Source: Mameliella sp. MMSF_3455 (lineage in GTDB: Bacteria > Pseudomonadota > Alphaproteobacteria > Rhodobacterales > Rhodobacteraceae). Taken from it: a stretch of DNA of 40,207 bases. The position numbers and the translations under genes were made by a program. Shown here one piece after another: positions 16,533 through 28,429 of the stretch (positions within the stretch are counted from its first letter, which is position 1; each line of letters starts with the position of its first letter). The stretch spans positions 1 to 40,207 of the forward strand of contig NZ_JASHJL010000049.1 of assembly GCF_030733205.1 (NCBI RefSeq). Reading direction: 5' to 3'. The notes beneath the pieces were generated by a model. It was not told where the DNA came from and ran no database searches. It worked only from the letters and a program-made list of their open reading frames with translations.

Positions 16533-17398
16533 GCGCCGCGTCCCTCATGGAGCCGGACTATACCAACTGGATCGGTCGCAGCGAGACCCGCGAGGGGGGC
16601 GTCACGCCCAACCTCGCGGGGATGCTGAACGCCGCCGTCAGCCACGACCTGTCCCCGGAGCGCGATGTGCGCCCGGGGATGGAGTTGCCAAGTCTTTGGC
16701 ATTGGGTCGCTTTTCCGGAATTCGTCCCGATGAGCGACCTGGGGGAGGACGGACACCCGGCGCTGGGCGGCTTTCTGCCGCCCTTGCCCTTCCGCCGCCG
16801 CATGTGGGCGGGCGGGGACGTGCGGTTTGGTGGTGTGCTCCACGTCGGCGAGCGGCTGACCAAGGTCTCGACCATCCGGGCGGTGACCCAGAAAGACGGC
16901 AAGACCGGGCCGATGGCCTTTGTCACCGTCGATCATGTGACCACCGGAGACAAAGGCGGCGTGATCGAGGAAGAGCAGAACATCGTCTATCTCGACATTC
17001 CGCCGGTCTTCCGTCCGCCGCGCCAGATGGCGGTCCCCGAACGCTTGGCCTACGATGAGCGCGTCCCGATGAACGAGGTTCGGCTTTTCCGTTATTCCGC
17101 AGCGACTTACAACGCACATCGCATCCACTATGACCTGCCTTACGCGCAGCAGGTGGAGAAATACCCGGCGCTTGTCGTGCATGGCCCCATGCAGGCGACC
17201 ATGGCGATCGAGGCCGCCGAACGGCACACGGGCAAGCGACCGTCGCGTTTCACCTACCGGGTGGTGCACCCGATGTTCCATGACGCCGACCTGCGTCTTG
17301 TGGGGGCATTGGACCCTGCGGGCGGGGCCATCGAGGTCGGGACGGCCACCTTCGAGGACTACCTTGGCCTGCAGGCAAGAATGGAGTGGACGGCATGA
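16529..17398 (+). CDS. meh: Mesaconyl-C4-CoA hydratase-like protein (MaoC/HTD2 family)
   Basis: 289 residues with two hot-dog halves: an N-terminal dehydratase-like domain (~10-155) and a C-terminal MaoC-like domain (~165-285) with FRYSAATYNAHRIHYDLPYA and LVVHGPMQATMAIEA. This plan fits mesaconyl-C4-CoA hydratase, which makes citramalyl-CoA in the 3-hydroxypropionate bi-cycle, and related 3-methylfumaryl-CoA hydratases. The call rests largely on the neighbour mct, which supplies that substrate. Coupled by ATGA overlap on both sides. The symbol is provisional. Confidence 0.75.
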   Translation: MSAASLMEPDYTNWIGRSETREGGVTPNLAGMLNAAVSHDLSPERDVRPGMELPSLWHWVAFPEFVPMSDLGEDGHPALGGFLPPLPFRRRMWAGGDVRFGGVLHVGERLTKVSTIRAVTQKDGKTGPMAFVTVDHVTTGDKGGVIEEEQNIVYLDIPPVFRPPRQMAVPERLAYDERVPMNEVRLFRYSAATYNAHRIHYDLPYAQQVEKYPALVVHGPMQATMAIEAAERHTGKRPSRFTYRVVHPMFHDADLRLVGALDPAGGAIEVGTATFEDYLGLQARMEWTA

Positions 17399-18633
17399 GC
17401 GGCATTCTGGACGGTATGCGGGTGGTCGAAAGCTCGGCTTTCGTGGCGGTGCCCCTGGCGGGCATGACACTGGCCCAGATGGGCGCGGACGTGATCCGTT
17501 TCGATCTGCCGCAGGGCGGGATGGATTATAAACGTTGGCCTGTAACATCCTCCGGGGAAAGCCTTTTCTGGGCCGGAATGAACAAGGGCAAACGCTCTGT
17601 CGCGCTGGACGTGAAATGCCCGCGCGGGCGTGAGATCGCACAGGAAATCATCTGTGCCCCGGGTGAGGACGCGGGGTTGTTCATCACCAACCTCGCCGCG
17701 CAGGGCTGGACCGACTACGAAACGCTGAAGGCGCGGCGCAAGGATCTGTGCATGGTCTCGCTGCGCGGCGACCGGCACGGGAAGCCGGCGGTGGATTACA
17801 CCGTGAATCCCAGCCTGGGCTTTCCGATGGCGACGGGTCCGGAAGGGTCGTCCGACCCGGTGGCCCATGTCCTGCCGGCGTGGGACTGCATCGCCGGCAA
17901 CATGGTGGTATCTGGCCTATTGACGGCGGAAAGATTGCGTTTTCGCAAAGGGTTGGGGCAGTTTGTTGATCTGACGCTGAAGGATGCGGCGGCGGCGATG
18001 CTGGGCAATCTTGGCATCATCGGAGAGGTTGCGGTCAACGGCACCGACAGGGCCAGGGCGGGCAATTCGCTTTATGGGGCCTACGGGCAGGATTTCGTCT
18101 GTGCCGATGGCCGGCGCGTCATGGTGATTGCCCTGACCCCGCGCCAGTGGAAAAACCTGATGAAGGTCACCGGCACCGAACAGGACATGGGATACCTGGC
18201 GGCGCGACTTGGCGTCGATCTGATGCAGGAAGGGACCCGCTGGACCTATCGCGCCGAGATCACAAAAGTGCTAGCTCCGTGGTTTGCTCGGCGCAAGGTG
18301 CGCGAGTTTGCATCGGATTTCGACAAGGGCGGCGTGACCTGGTCGCAGTTCCGCAGCTTTGCCCAGGCGCTGCGCGAGGATGCGGACCTGACGCCCGAGA
18401 ACCCGATGTTCGCGGAAATCGAGCAGCCGGGGATCGGTCGCTACCCTGTGCCCGGTTCGCCGTTCAGCTTTGCCGGGCTCCCGCGCGAAGTGCCGCGTCC
18501 CGCGCCGCACTTGGGTCAGCACACCGAAGAGGTCCTGGCCGATGTGGCGAAACTGCCGGAAGGTGAGATCGGCAAGCTGATGGACGAAGGCGTGGCGGTT
18601 CAGCCGCGCGGCGATTTCCGGCTGGCCTCGTGA
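17395..18633 (+). CDS. mct: Mesaconyl-CoA C1-C4 CoA transferase (2-methylfumaryl-CoA isomerase)
   Basis: 412 residues, family III (CaiB/BaiF) CoA transferase. It resembles the Chloroflexus Mct across its length as I recall that sequence: SAFVAVPLAGMTLAQMGADVIRFD, DYKRWPVT, SLFWAGMNKGKRS, ICAPGEDAGLFITN, VDYTVNP and HVLPAWD. D164 in PAWDCIAGN aligns with the nucleophilic aspartate of the family. It moves CoA within mesaconyl-CoA from C1 to C4. ATG 17395 overlaps the meh stop. Last gene of the operon; a clear terminator follows. Confidence 0.88.
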   Translation: MSGILDGMRVVESSAFVAVPLAGMTLAQMGADVIRFDLPQGGMDYKRWPVTSSGESLFWAGMNKGKRSVALDVKCPRGREIAQEIICAPGEDAGLFITNLAAQGWTDYETLKARRKDLCMVSLRGDRHGKPAVDYTVNPSLGFPMATGPEGSSDPVAHVLPAWDCIAGNMVVSGLLTAERLRFRKGLGQFVDLTLKDAAAAMLGNLGIIGEVAVNGTDRARAGNSLYGAYGQDFVCADGRRVMVIALTPRQWKNLMKVTGTEQDMGYLAARLGVDLMQEGTRWTYRAEITKVLAPWFARRKVREFASDFDKGGVTWSQFRSFAQALREDADLTPENPMFAEIEQPGIGRYPVPGSPFSFAGLPREVPRPAPHLGQHTEEVLADVAKLPEGEIGKLMDEGVAVQPRGDFRLAS

Positions 18634-18695
18634 AAACCGCCAATTGAAATGGTGGTCGGAGTGCACCCGGCCAAACAATGGAGCTGGCCATAACG

Positions 18696-18726
18696 CCCCG
18701 GGAAGCCACGGTTTCCCGGGGTTTCT
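18696..18726 (+). terminator. Terminator of the sgaA-mct operon
   Basis: Perfect 9-bp arms CCCCGGGAA (18696-18704) and TTCCCGGGG (18713-18721), 8-base loop, followed by TTTCTGCG. It lies between the mct stop and the convergent oxyR stop. The T-tract is short but the stem is very strong. Confidence 0.75.
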
Positions 18727-18729
18727 GCG

Positions 18730-19638
18730 TCAGTGGAGCGCCAACCGCCCGGCCATCGCGGCGCTGCGCACGGTTTCCGAGAAACGGCGGAATTGTTCGG
18801 ACAGGGGGCTGGAACTGCGCCAGACCATGCCGATGGTGCGTGTCGGTTGCGGCTCGGCGAAGCGGGCGATGGACACACGGGCGGCGGGCGTTTCGACGGG
18901 CACCGCCATCTCCGGGATGAGGGTCACACCCAGCCCGGCGCCGACCATCTGGACCAGCGTCGTCAGCGACGAGCCGTCCAGCCCGTCGCGCGGCGTGGCG
19001 GAACTCAGCTTGCAGAAGCTCAGCGCCTGGTCACGGAAACAATGCCCCTCTTCCAGCAGCAGCAGGCGCATCTTTTGCAGCGCCTCGCCGTCCGGCACCG
19101 GCGCGTCCGCCTCGGTCTCTGGCCGGACAAAGACGAAACTTTCGTCGAAGAGCGAGACTTCGTGCAGGCCGGCCTCGCCGACGGGCAGGGCGAGGATCGC
19201 GGCGTCTATCTTGCCCTCGTGCAGTTCCACCAGCAGCCGGGGTGTCAGCGTTTCGCGCACATGCAGGTCAAGCCCGGCGTGGTTGCGGTTCAACTCGGCA
19301 AAGAGGGCAGGCAGCAGGTAGGGCGCGACGGTCGGGATCACGCCCAGCCGCAACCGGCCCACAAGGTCGCCTTGTGCGGCGCGGGCCAGGTCCTCGAACT
19401 CGTCCACGGCGCGCAGGATGTCGACCGCCCGGCTGAGGCAGGCTTCTCCGAGGGCGGTCAGCCGCACCTGCCGCGCGCCGCGTTCGAAGAGCGGCGCGCC
19501 AAGGTCCGCCTCCAGATCGCGGATCTGCACCGACAGCGCCGGCTGCGAGATCGAACAGGCCGCGGCCGCGCGTCCGAAGTGGCCGTGCCGGGCCAGCGAT
19601 TCGAAATAGCGGAGTTGGCGGAGAGTCAGATTTTTCAT
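18730..19638 (-). CDS. oxyR: OxyR, LysR-family peroxide sensor
   Basis: 302 residues. LysR HTH at ~3-62 (FGRAAAACSISQPALSVQIRD) and effector domain ~90-295. The redox pair C200 and C209 is present in GHCFRDQALSFC, aligning with C199/C208 of E. coli OxyR. Hydrogen peroxide would oxidise these to a disulphide and activate transcription. Divergent from katG, its usual target. The start has AAAGTTATGG-type spacing upstream with GGGGAAA as a plausible ribosome site. Confidence 0.95.
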   Translation of the reverse strand: MKNLTLRQLRYFESLARHGHFGRAAAACSISQPALSVQIRDLEADLGAPLFERGARQVRLTALGEACLSRAVDILRAVDEFEDLARAAQGDLVGRLRLGVIPTVAPYLLPALFAELNRNHAGLDLHVRETLTPRLLVELHEGKIDAAILALPVGEAGLHEVSLFDESFVFVRPETEADAPVPDGEALQKMRLLLLEEGHCFRDQALSFCKLSSATPRDGLDGSSLTTLVQMVGAGLGVTLIPEMAVPVETPAARVSIARFAEPQPTRTIGMVWRSSSPLSEQFRRFSETVRSAAMAGRLALH

Positions 19639-22006
<2,368 letters not shown>

Positions 22007-22029
22007 TCGAGCCGGGTTGAATGACTTGA

Positions 22030-22066
22030 AAGGGGGCGCTCCGGGAGACCGGGGCGCCCTTTTTCG
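22030..22066 (+). terminator. Terminator after katG
   Basis: AGGGGGCGCTCC ... GGGGCGCCCTTTTT forms a GC-rich stem of nine pairs (one T-G) with a GGGAGACC-type loop and a T-run at 22060-22064. The following stretch to about 22260 shows no gene or other structure I can support. Confidence 0.92.
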
Positions 22067-22275
22067 GTTTGGTCGCCGGGACGGGACTGTTTGCGGCTGC
22101 GCCGCAAAGGCGCCCGCCCGCCGACCCGTTTGGACGGGCTGCGCCTGTTTTCGGTGTCCAGGGAACTCGGGAGCAAGCTGAGCGCCGGGTGTGTCGGCGC
22201 CTGAAATGTTACCGAATACTACCTAGTGCGAAATCGTGTAACTTTTCCTTGCGCGAATCTCCGCGTTCCCGTATT

Positions 22276-22296
22276 CCGACCGTGTGGTCGATTAAT
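22276..22296 (+). promoter_or_regulatory. Candidate TetR operator in the paa operon promoter
   Basis: CCGACC-GTGT-GGTC-GA-TTAAT. The arms CGACC/GGTCG flank a 4-base spacer, and the downstream TTAAT could be part of a -10. It matches the element in front of the TetR gene (31283-31303) at 15 of 15 fixed positions (CCGACCnnnnGGTCnnTTAAT). Further upstream, TGTTAC (22206-) and GTGTAAC (22236-) form a spaced inverted repeat of unknown meaning. Confidence 0.65.
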
Positions 22297-22312
22297 GGGA
22301 GGAGTGTCGGTC

Positions 22313-23515
<1,203 letters not shown>

Positions 23516-23540
23516 AGTCTATCAGCAGGGAGGCTCTGCA

Positions 23541-24518
23541 ATGTATGCACAGATGATCAAGTCGGAGGCGACGCAGGAAGACCCCGAGAAGCTTGCCGCC
23601 TTCCAGGCCCGCATCGACGCGGGCGAGAAGATCGAGCCCAAGGACTGGATGCCGCAGGGCTATCGCAAGACGCTGATCCGCCAGATCGGCCAGCACGCGC
23701 ATTCCGAGATCGTGGGCCAGCTGCCAGAGGGCAACTGGATCACCCGCGCACCCACGCTGGAACGCAAGGCGATCCTGCTGGCCAAGGTGCAGGACGAGGC
23801 AGGGCATGGCCTGTACCTTTATTGCGCGGCGGAAACACTGGGCGTGACGCGCGATGAACTGACCGAGATGCTGCTGGACGGGCGGATGAAATACTCGTCC
23901 ATCTTCAACTATCCGACGCTGACATGGGCCGACATGGGCGCGGTCGGCTGGCTGGTCGATGGCGCGGCGATCATGAACCAGGTGCCGCTTCAGCGGACGT
24001 CCTTTGGCCCCTATTCCCGCGCGATGATCCGGATCTGCAAGGAAGAGTCGTTCCACCAGCGGCAGGGCTACGACATCATGATGAAGATGGCGAACGGCAC
24101 GCCCGCGCAGAAGAAGATGGCGCAGGATGCGCTCAACCGCTTCTGGTATCCCTCGCTGATGATGTTCGGCCCCTCGGACAAGGAATCCGTGCACTCCGAG
24201 CAGTCGATGGCCTGGAAGATCAAGATGAACACCAACGACGAGTTGCGCCAGAAGTTCGTCGACCAGACGGTGCCGCAGGCGGAATACCTTGGCCTGACCG
24301 TCCCGGACGAGAACCTGAAATGGAACGAGGAGACCGGGCACTACGATTTCTCGCAGCCCGACTGGTCCGAGTTCTTTGACGTCCTGAAAGGCAACGGCCC
24401 GTGCAACCGCGAACGCCTGGCGGCGCGGAACAAGGCCTGGGACGATGGCAAATGGGTGCGCGACGGGCTCTTGGCCCATGCCGAGAAGAAGGCCGCGCGC
24501 CGGGTTGCGGCAGAGTAA
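23541..24518 (+). CDS. paaA: 1,2-phenylacetyl-CoA epoxidase, catalytic subunit PaaA
   Basis: 325 residues. Diiron monooxygenase subunit that epoxidises the ring of phenylacetyl-CoA. Strong agreement with E. coli Paa[20 protein letters not shown] (ligand E), [11 protein letters not shown] (ExxH), WLVDGAAI (D) and [12 protein letters not shown] (ExxH). GGGAGG lies before ATG 23541. Followed by a membrane-protein gene rather than directly by paaB. Confidence 0.97.
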   Translation: MYAQMIKSEATQEDPEKLAAFQARIDAGEKIEPKDWMPQGYRKTLIRQIGQHAHSEIVGQLPEGNWITRAPTLERKAILLAKVQDEAGHGLYLYCAAETLGVTRDELTEMLLDGRMKYSSIFNYPTLTWADMGAVGWLVDGAAIMNQVPLQRTSFGPYSRAMIRICKEESFHQRQGYDIMMKMANGTPAQKKMAQDALNRFWYPSLMMFGPSDKESVHSEQSMAWKIKMNTNDELRQKFVDQTVPQAEYLGLTVPDENLKWNEETGHYDFSQPDWSEFFDVLKGNGPCNRERLAARNKAWDDGKWVRDGLLAHAEKKAARRVAAE

Positions 24519-24528
24519 GAGAGACCCG

Positions 24529-24927
24529 ATGGAAGCCCCCAATCCCCTCCTGCGCGGCCTGCTGTTGCTCTGCGTGGCTTTCTTTGCCTGCATGGGGGCG
24601 GCGCATTTCTTCCGGCTGAAGATCCCTGTCCTGTTCGTGTACTGGGATCCGCCGTTCTACGCCTACCAGGACAAGATCATCGCCTTCACGCTGGTCACCT
24701 ACATGGCGCTGTTTTTCGGGGCTGCCCGGCACAGAATCATGGTGCCCTACGCGCTTGTCTCGATCTGGGCCACCGTGGGTGGGCTTGCGCTGGTGAACCT
24801 GTCCGACGCCCTGGCGCAGGTGCTGAACGGCGGGGGCACGCTGGCCTACTGGTTGATCACTGCCGCCTTTGGCGGATTGGCCGCCGTACTGACATTGATT
24901 TGGGTCCGCGACGCACGCGCGACCTGA
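24529..24927 (+). CDS. Small four-helix membrane protein inside the paa operon, unknown function
   Basis: 132 residues with four hydrophobic stretches (~8-27, 50-65, 71-92, 104-124), so probably four membrane helices. Between helices 1 and 2 there is an aromatic loop, FRLKIPVLFVYWDPPFYAYQDK. No family recognised. It lies 10 bp after paaA and 19 bp before paaB, in frame with good coding character and its own ATG, so it is co-transcribed. A gene between paaA and paaB is not part of the E. coli or Pseudomonas layouts. Helping uptake of phenylacetate or anchoring the epoxidase are guesses only. Confidence 0.8.
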   Translation: MEAPNPLLRGLLLLCVAFFACMGAAHFFRLKIPVLFVYWDPPFYAYQDKIIAFTLVTYMALFFGAARHRIMVPYALVSIWATVGGLALVNLSDALAQVLNGGGTLAYWLITAAFGGLAAVLTLIWVRDARAT

Positions 24928-24946
24928 CACCGGAGGAGAAACGACC

Positions 24947-25285
24947 ATGAGTTCCCCCAACTCCGCCTATCCGGACACGCCGGAACAAGCGATGAAACCC
25001 AAGCGCCACGAATGGCCGCTCTGGGAGGTCTTCATCCGCGGCCAGCATGGCATGAGCCACCGCCACGTCGGGTCGCTGCACGCGCCTGACGCGGACATGG
25101 CGGTCAAGAACGCCCGCGACGTCTATACCCGCCGCAACGAGGGGGTGTCGATCTGGGTGGTCGAGGCGCGGCACATCGCGGCCTCCTCGCCCTCGGAAAA
25201 GGGGCCTCTCTACGAGCCCTCCGAGAGCAAGGTCTATCGCCACCCGACCTTCTTTGACATCCCCGAGGAAGTGGGGGCGATGTAA
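24947..25285 (+). CDS. paaB: 1,2-phenylacetyl-CoA epoxidase subunit PaaB
   Basis: 112 residues. Small non-catalytic subunit of the epoxidase: WPLWEVFIRGQHGMSHRHVGSLHAPD, NARDVYTRRNEGVSIWVV and the PSEKGPLYEPSESKVYRHPTFF-type C-terminus are characteristic. GGAGGAG upstream. Ends in TAATG, sharing one base with paaC. Confidence 0.95.
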   Translation: MSSPNSAYPDTPEQAMKPKRHEWPLWEVFIRGQHGMSHRHVGSLHAPDADMAVKNARDVYTRRNEGVSIWVVEARHIAASSPSEKGPLYEPSESKVYRHPTFFDIPEEVGAM

Positions 25286-26046
25286 TGACCCGCGACATGG
25301 CGTTTTTCGAATTCCTCCTGCGGATGGGGGACAATACCCTCGTGCTTGGTCACAGGGTGAGCGAGTGGTGCGGACATGCGCCGGTGCTGGAAGAGGACAT
25401 CGCGCTGGCCAATACCGCGCTGGACCTGATCGGGCAGACTCAGATGTGGCTGGGCCTTGCCGGAGAGGTCGAGGGTCAGGGCCGCTCTGCCGACGATCTG
25501 GCGATGCTGCGTGACGCCTGGGACTTTCGCAACGTCCTGCTGGCCGAACAGCCGAACGGCGATTTCGGCCAGACGATGATGCGGCAGTATCTCTTTGACC
25601 AGGCACATGTGCTGCTCTTGGAAAAGCTGGCCGGGTCCTCGGACGAACGGGTGGCGGCGATCGCGGCGAAATCGGTCAAGGAGGTGGCCTATCACGTCGA
25701 ACGCTCGCGCGACACGGTGATCGGTCTGGGCGACGGCACAAGCGAAAGCCACCGGCGGATGCAGGCGGCGCTGGACCTGCTCTGGCCCTACGCGGGCGAG
25801 ATGTTCACCGATGACGAGGTCAGCGGGATCATGGCGGGCGAGGGCATCGCGCCGGAGCCGTCCAGCCTGCGCGCGGCCTGGGACGCGGCGGTGCAGCAGA
25901 CCATGAGCGAGGCCACGCTGGTCATCCCCGACAGCGACTTTGCCCATGCGGGCGGCAAGACCGGGTTCCGGCATACCGAACACCTGGGCCACATGCTGAC
26001 GCAGATGCAATGGCTGCAACGGGCCTATCCGGGCGCGCGCTGGTAA
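25285..26046 (+). CDS. paaC: 1,2-phenylacetyl-CoA epoxidase structural subunit PaaC
   Basis: 253 residues, ferritin-like fold. Partner of PaaA in the (PaaAC)2 core. Visible PaaC features: LRMGDNTLVLGHRVSEWCGHAP, LANTALDLIGQ, NGDFGQTMMRQYLFD, KEVAYHVERSRDTVIGLGDGT. Start overlaps the paaB stop by one base. Confidence 0.96.
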   Translation: MTRDMAFFEFLLRMGDNTLVLGHRVSEWCGHAPVLEEDIALANTALDLIGQTQMWLGLAGEVEGQGRSADDLAMLRDAWDFRNVLLAEQPNGDFGQTMMRQYLFDQAHVLLLEKLAGSSDERVAAIAAKSVKEVAYHVERSRDTVIGLGDGTSESHRRMQAALDLLWPYAGEMFTDDEVSGIMAGEGIAPEPSSLRAAWDAAVQQTMSEATLVIPDSDFAHAGGKTGFRHTEHLGHMLTQMQWLQRAYPGARW

Positions 26047-26052
26047 ACCGCC

Positions 26053-26511
26053 ATGACCGTGAGTGTGGATCAGATCTGGGGCTGGCTGGACGAGGTGCCG
26101 GACCCCGAGATCCCCGTGATCTCTGTCGTCGACCTGGGCATCGTGCGCGAGGTCGTGCTGGAGGGCGAGACCGTCAAGGTGGCGGTGACGCCGACCTATT
26201 CCGGGTGCCCGGCCACCAGCGTGATCTCGATGGATATCGAGACGGCGCTGCGCGACCGGGGCATCAAGGACGTGAAGATCGAGACGCGGATCGCCCCGGC
26301 CTGGACGACGGACTGGCTGAGCGAGAAAGGGCGGTCCCGGCTGGAGGACTACGGGATCGCCCCTCCGCAACCGGCGGGCGGGCCGGAAAGATGTCCGCAT
26401 TGCGGCTCAAGGAACGTCACCCGTGTGAGCCAGTTCGGCTCGACCCCCTGCAAGGCGCATTGGCGGTGTACCGACTGCCTGGAGCCTTTCGACTATTTCA
26501 AGTGCATCTGA
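26053..26511 (+). CDS. paaD: Epoxidase maturation protein PaaD
   Basis: 152 residues: a MIP18/SufT-like domain (~5-95; VPDPEIPVISVVDLGIVREV, TPTYSGCPATSVI) and a C-terminal zinc-ribbon with four cysteines (CPHCGSRN ... CTDCLEPFDYFKC). It is thought to help assemble the iron-sulphur or diiron centres of the Paa complex. Six bases after paaC. Confidence 0.94.
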   Translation: MTVSVDQIWGWLDEVPDPEIPVISVVDLGIVREVVLEGETVKVAVTPTYSGCPATSVISMDIETALRDRGIKDVKIETRIAPAWTTDWLSEKGRSRLEDYGIAPPQPAGGPERCPHCGSRNVTRVSQFGSTPCKAHWRCTDCLEPFDYFKCI

Positions 26512-26523
26512 GGAGTGAGGCCC

Positions 26524-27591
26524 ATGCCGCGCTTTCATGAACTGACCGTCCGTGACGTGAAAAAGACCATCCGCGATGCGGTTGTCGTGACGCTGGAACC
26601 GGCGAACGGCGAAAGCTTTGACTTTATCCAGGGGCAGTACCTGACCTTCCGTCGCGATTTCGACGGCACCGAGGTTCGGCGATCCTATTCGATCTGCGCC
26701 GGCCGTGGAGAGGGCGTGCTGCAGGTTGGCATCAAGAAGGTCGAGGGCGGCGCCTTTTCGACCTGGGCCAACGAGGACCTGAAACCGGGCATGGTGCTGG
26801 AAGCGATGGAGCCGATGGGCAGCTTTCACACCCCGCTCGACCCGGCGGCCAGCCGCAGCTACCTGGGCTTTGCCGGCGGGTCGGGGATCACCCCGGTGCT
26901 GTCGATCCTCAAGACCGTGCTGGCGACGGAGCCGCGGTCGGATTTTACGCTGGTCTATGCCAACCGGGGCGTGAACTCGATCATGTTCCGCGAGGAACTG
27001 GAGGATCTGAAAAACCTCTACATGGGGCGGCTCAACATCATTCACGTCCTGGAATCGGACGCGATGGACATCGACCTGTTCCAGGGCCGCGTCGATGCCG
27101 AGAAATGCGATGCGCTCTTCGAGCACTGGATCGACGTCGAGACTGTCGACACCGCCTTTATCTGCGGGCCCGAGCCGATGATGCTGGGCATTGCCAAGGC
27201 GCTGAAGGATCACGGGCTGACCGAGGAACAGATCAAGTTCGAGCTTTTCGCCAGCGCCCAGCCCGGACGTTTGCCACAGAAGGCGCGCGGCGCGGACGGC
27301 GCGAAGGGCGCACAGCGCACGCAGGCGACCGTGACGCTGGATGGCACGACGCGCAGCTTTGAAATGGACAAGGACCTTTCTGTTCTCGACGCGGCATTGG
27401 AAAACGCGCTGGACGCGCCTTATGCCTGCAAGGCCGGGGTCTGTTCCACCTGCAAGTGCCGGGTGATCGAAGGCGAGGTCGAGATGATCGCCAACCACGC
27501 GCTGGAGGATTACGAGGTCGAACGCGGCTACGTCCTGTCCTGCCAGTCCTACCCGCTCACCGATCGCGTGGTCGTGGATTACGACCAGTAA
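26524..27591 (+). CDS. paaE: Phenylacetyl-CoA epoxidase reductase PaaE
   Basis: 355 residues. FAD-binding domain (~1-105; RRSYSICAG), NAD(P)H domain (~110-235; GFAGGSGITPVLSIL, CGPEPMM) and a C-terminal plant-type [2Fe-2S] domain with CKAGVCSTCKC and a distal cysteine in VLSCQS. It passes electrons from NADPH to PaaA. The ATG at 26524 is preferred over a GTG three codons earlier because GGAGTGAGG precedes it. Confidence 0.96.
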   Translation: MPRFHELTVRDVKKTIRDAVVVTLEPANGESFDFIQGQYLTFRRDFDGTEVRRSYSICAGRGEGVLQVGIKKVEGGAFSTWANEDLKPGMVLEAMEPMGSFHTPLDPAASRSYLGFAGGSGITPVLSILKTVLATEPRSDFTLVYANRGVNSIMFREELEDLKNLYMGRLNIIHVLESDAMDIDLFQGRVDAEKCDALFEHWIDVETVDTAFICGPEPMMLGIAKALKDHGLTEEQIKFELFASAQPGRLPQKARGADGAKGAQRTQATVTLDGTTRSFEMDKDLSVLDAALENALDAPYACKAGVCSTCKCRVIEGEVEMIANHALEDYEVERGYVLSCQSYPLTDRVVVDYDQ

Positions 27592-27602
27592 CGGAGGCTG
27601 CC

Positions 27603-28364
27603 ATGACGGACGAGATGAACATAGCCGAATACCTTTCCCAAGGCGGGCGGCTGACCAACCCGGCCAACGTGCCGCCCCGCTACCGTGCCGAGCTGATGAA
27701 GCTGATGAGCATCTTCGTCGACAGCGAGTTGGCGGGGGCGGCCGGTTTTGCCGACGTGATCAACGCCGGGCCGGGGATCAAGGAACGCATCGCCGCCGCG
27801 CGGATCGTGCTGGAAAAGACCGATCACGCCGACAAGGTGCTGCGCCTGATGGGCGAATTCGGAGCCAATACCGACCGCTATGTCGGCCACCATCCCTGGA
27901 CGGACCGCCTGCCGCGGGACACCGCACCGGGATCGACACGGTCGGCCCATGACATGCGCCTGTCGGTCTTCAACTACCCGCTGGAGGGCTGGGTCGACGC
28001 GGTGGTGATGAATCTCTGCATGGGCCACGCGGTCGCCGTGCAGCTGGAGGACATGGTGCGCGTCACCTACCAGCCGCTGGCCGAGGCGCTGCGCGAGGTC
28101 ATGCCGGTGGAACGGCGCCACACCGAACTGGCCGAGGAAGGGCTGGAGCGGCTGGCGGCCGAGGGGCAGGGGGCGGCGATTGCCGACAGCCTGGCCTATT
28201 GGCGGCCCCGTGTCGCGGCGGTCTTTGGCGATCCGTCCGATGATCGCATGGCGCAACTGCAGGCCTGGGGCCTGCGCCACGCCAGCGCGCCGGAGATGCG
28301 GGCCGAATGGGAAAGGCGGCTGGAGGCCGCGCTGGCCCGGCTGGGCCTGACAGAGACGGCCTGA
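27603..28364 (+). CDS. Additional PaaA/PaaC-like ferritin-fold protein with altered diiron site
   Basis: 253 residues, Phenylacetic acid catabolic family. Compared with PaaA: E42 is kept (DSELAGA), the DEAGH motif reads EKTDH so H75 is kept but the glutamate position is K72, the aspartate of WLVDGAA is replaced (LCMGHAV), and the last ExxH is kept as E170-R-R-H173. FNYPLEGW resembles PaaA FNYPTLSW. The metal site therefore seems partly lost, as in the structural subunit PaaC, or rebuilt using E71/E149. It sits 11 bp after paaE with a strong GGAGG. Its role, perhaps a modified subunit or a second oxygenase, is not known to me. Confidence 0.8.
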   Translation: MTDEMNIAEYLSQGGRLTNPANVPPRYRAELMKLMSIFVDSELAGAAGFADVINAGPGIKERIAAARIVLEKTDHADKVLRLMGEFGANTDRYVGHHPWTDRLPRDTAPGSTRSAHDMRLSVFNYPLEGWVDAVVMNLCMGHAVAVQLEDMVRVTYQPLAEALREVMPVERRHTELAEEGLERLAAEGQGAAIADSLAYWRPRVAAVFGDPSDDRMAQLQAWGLRHASAPEMRAEWERRLEAALARLGLTETA

Positions 28365-28429
28365 TCAAACGGGCATGAGACAGAGATTCAACGAACCGCC
28401 GGGCGCGACCGGCAGGACAGGGGGGAAGG

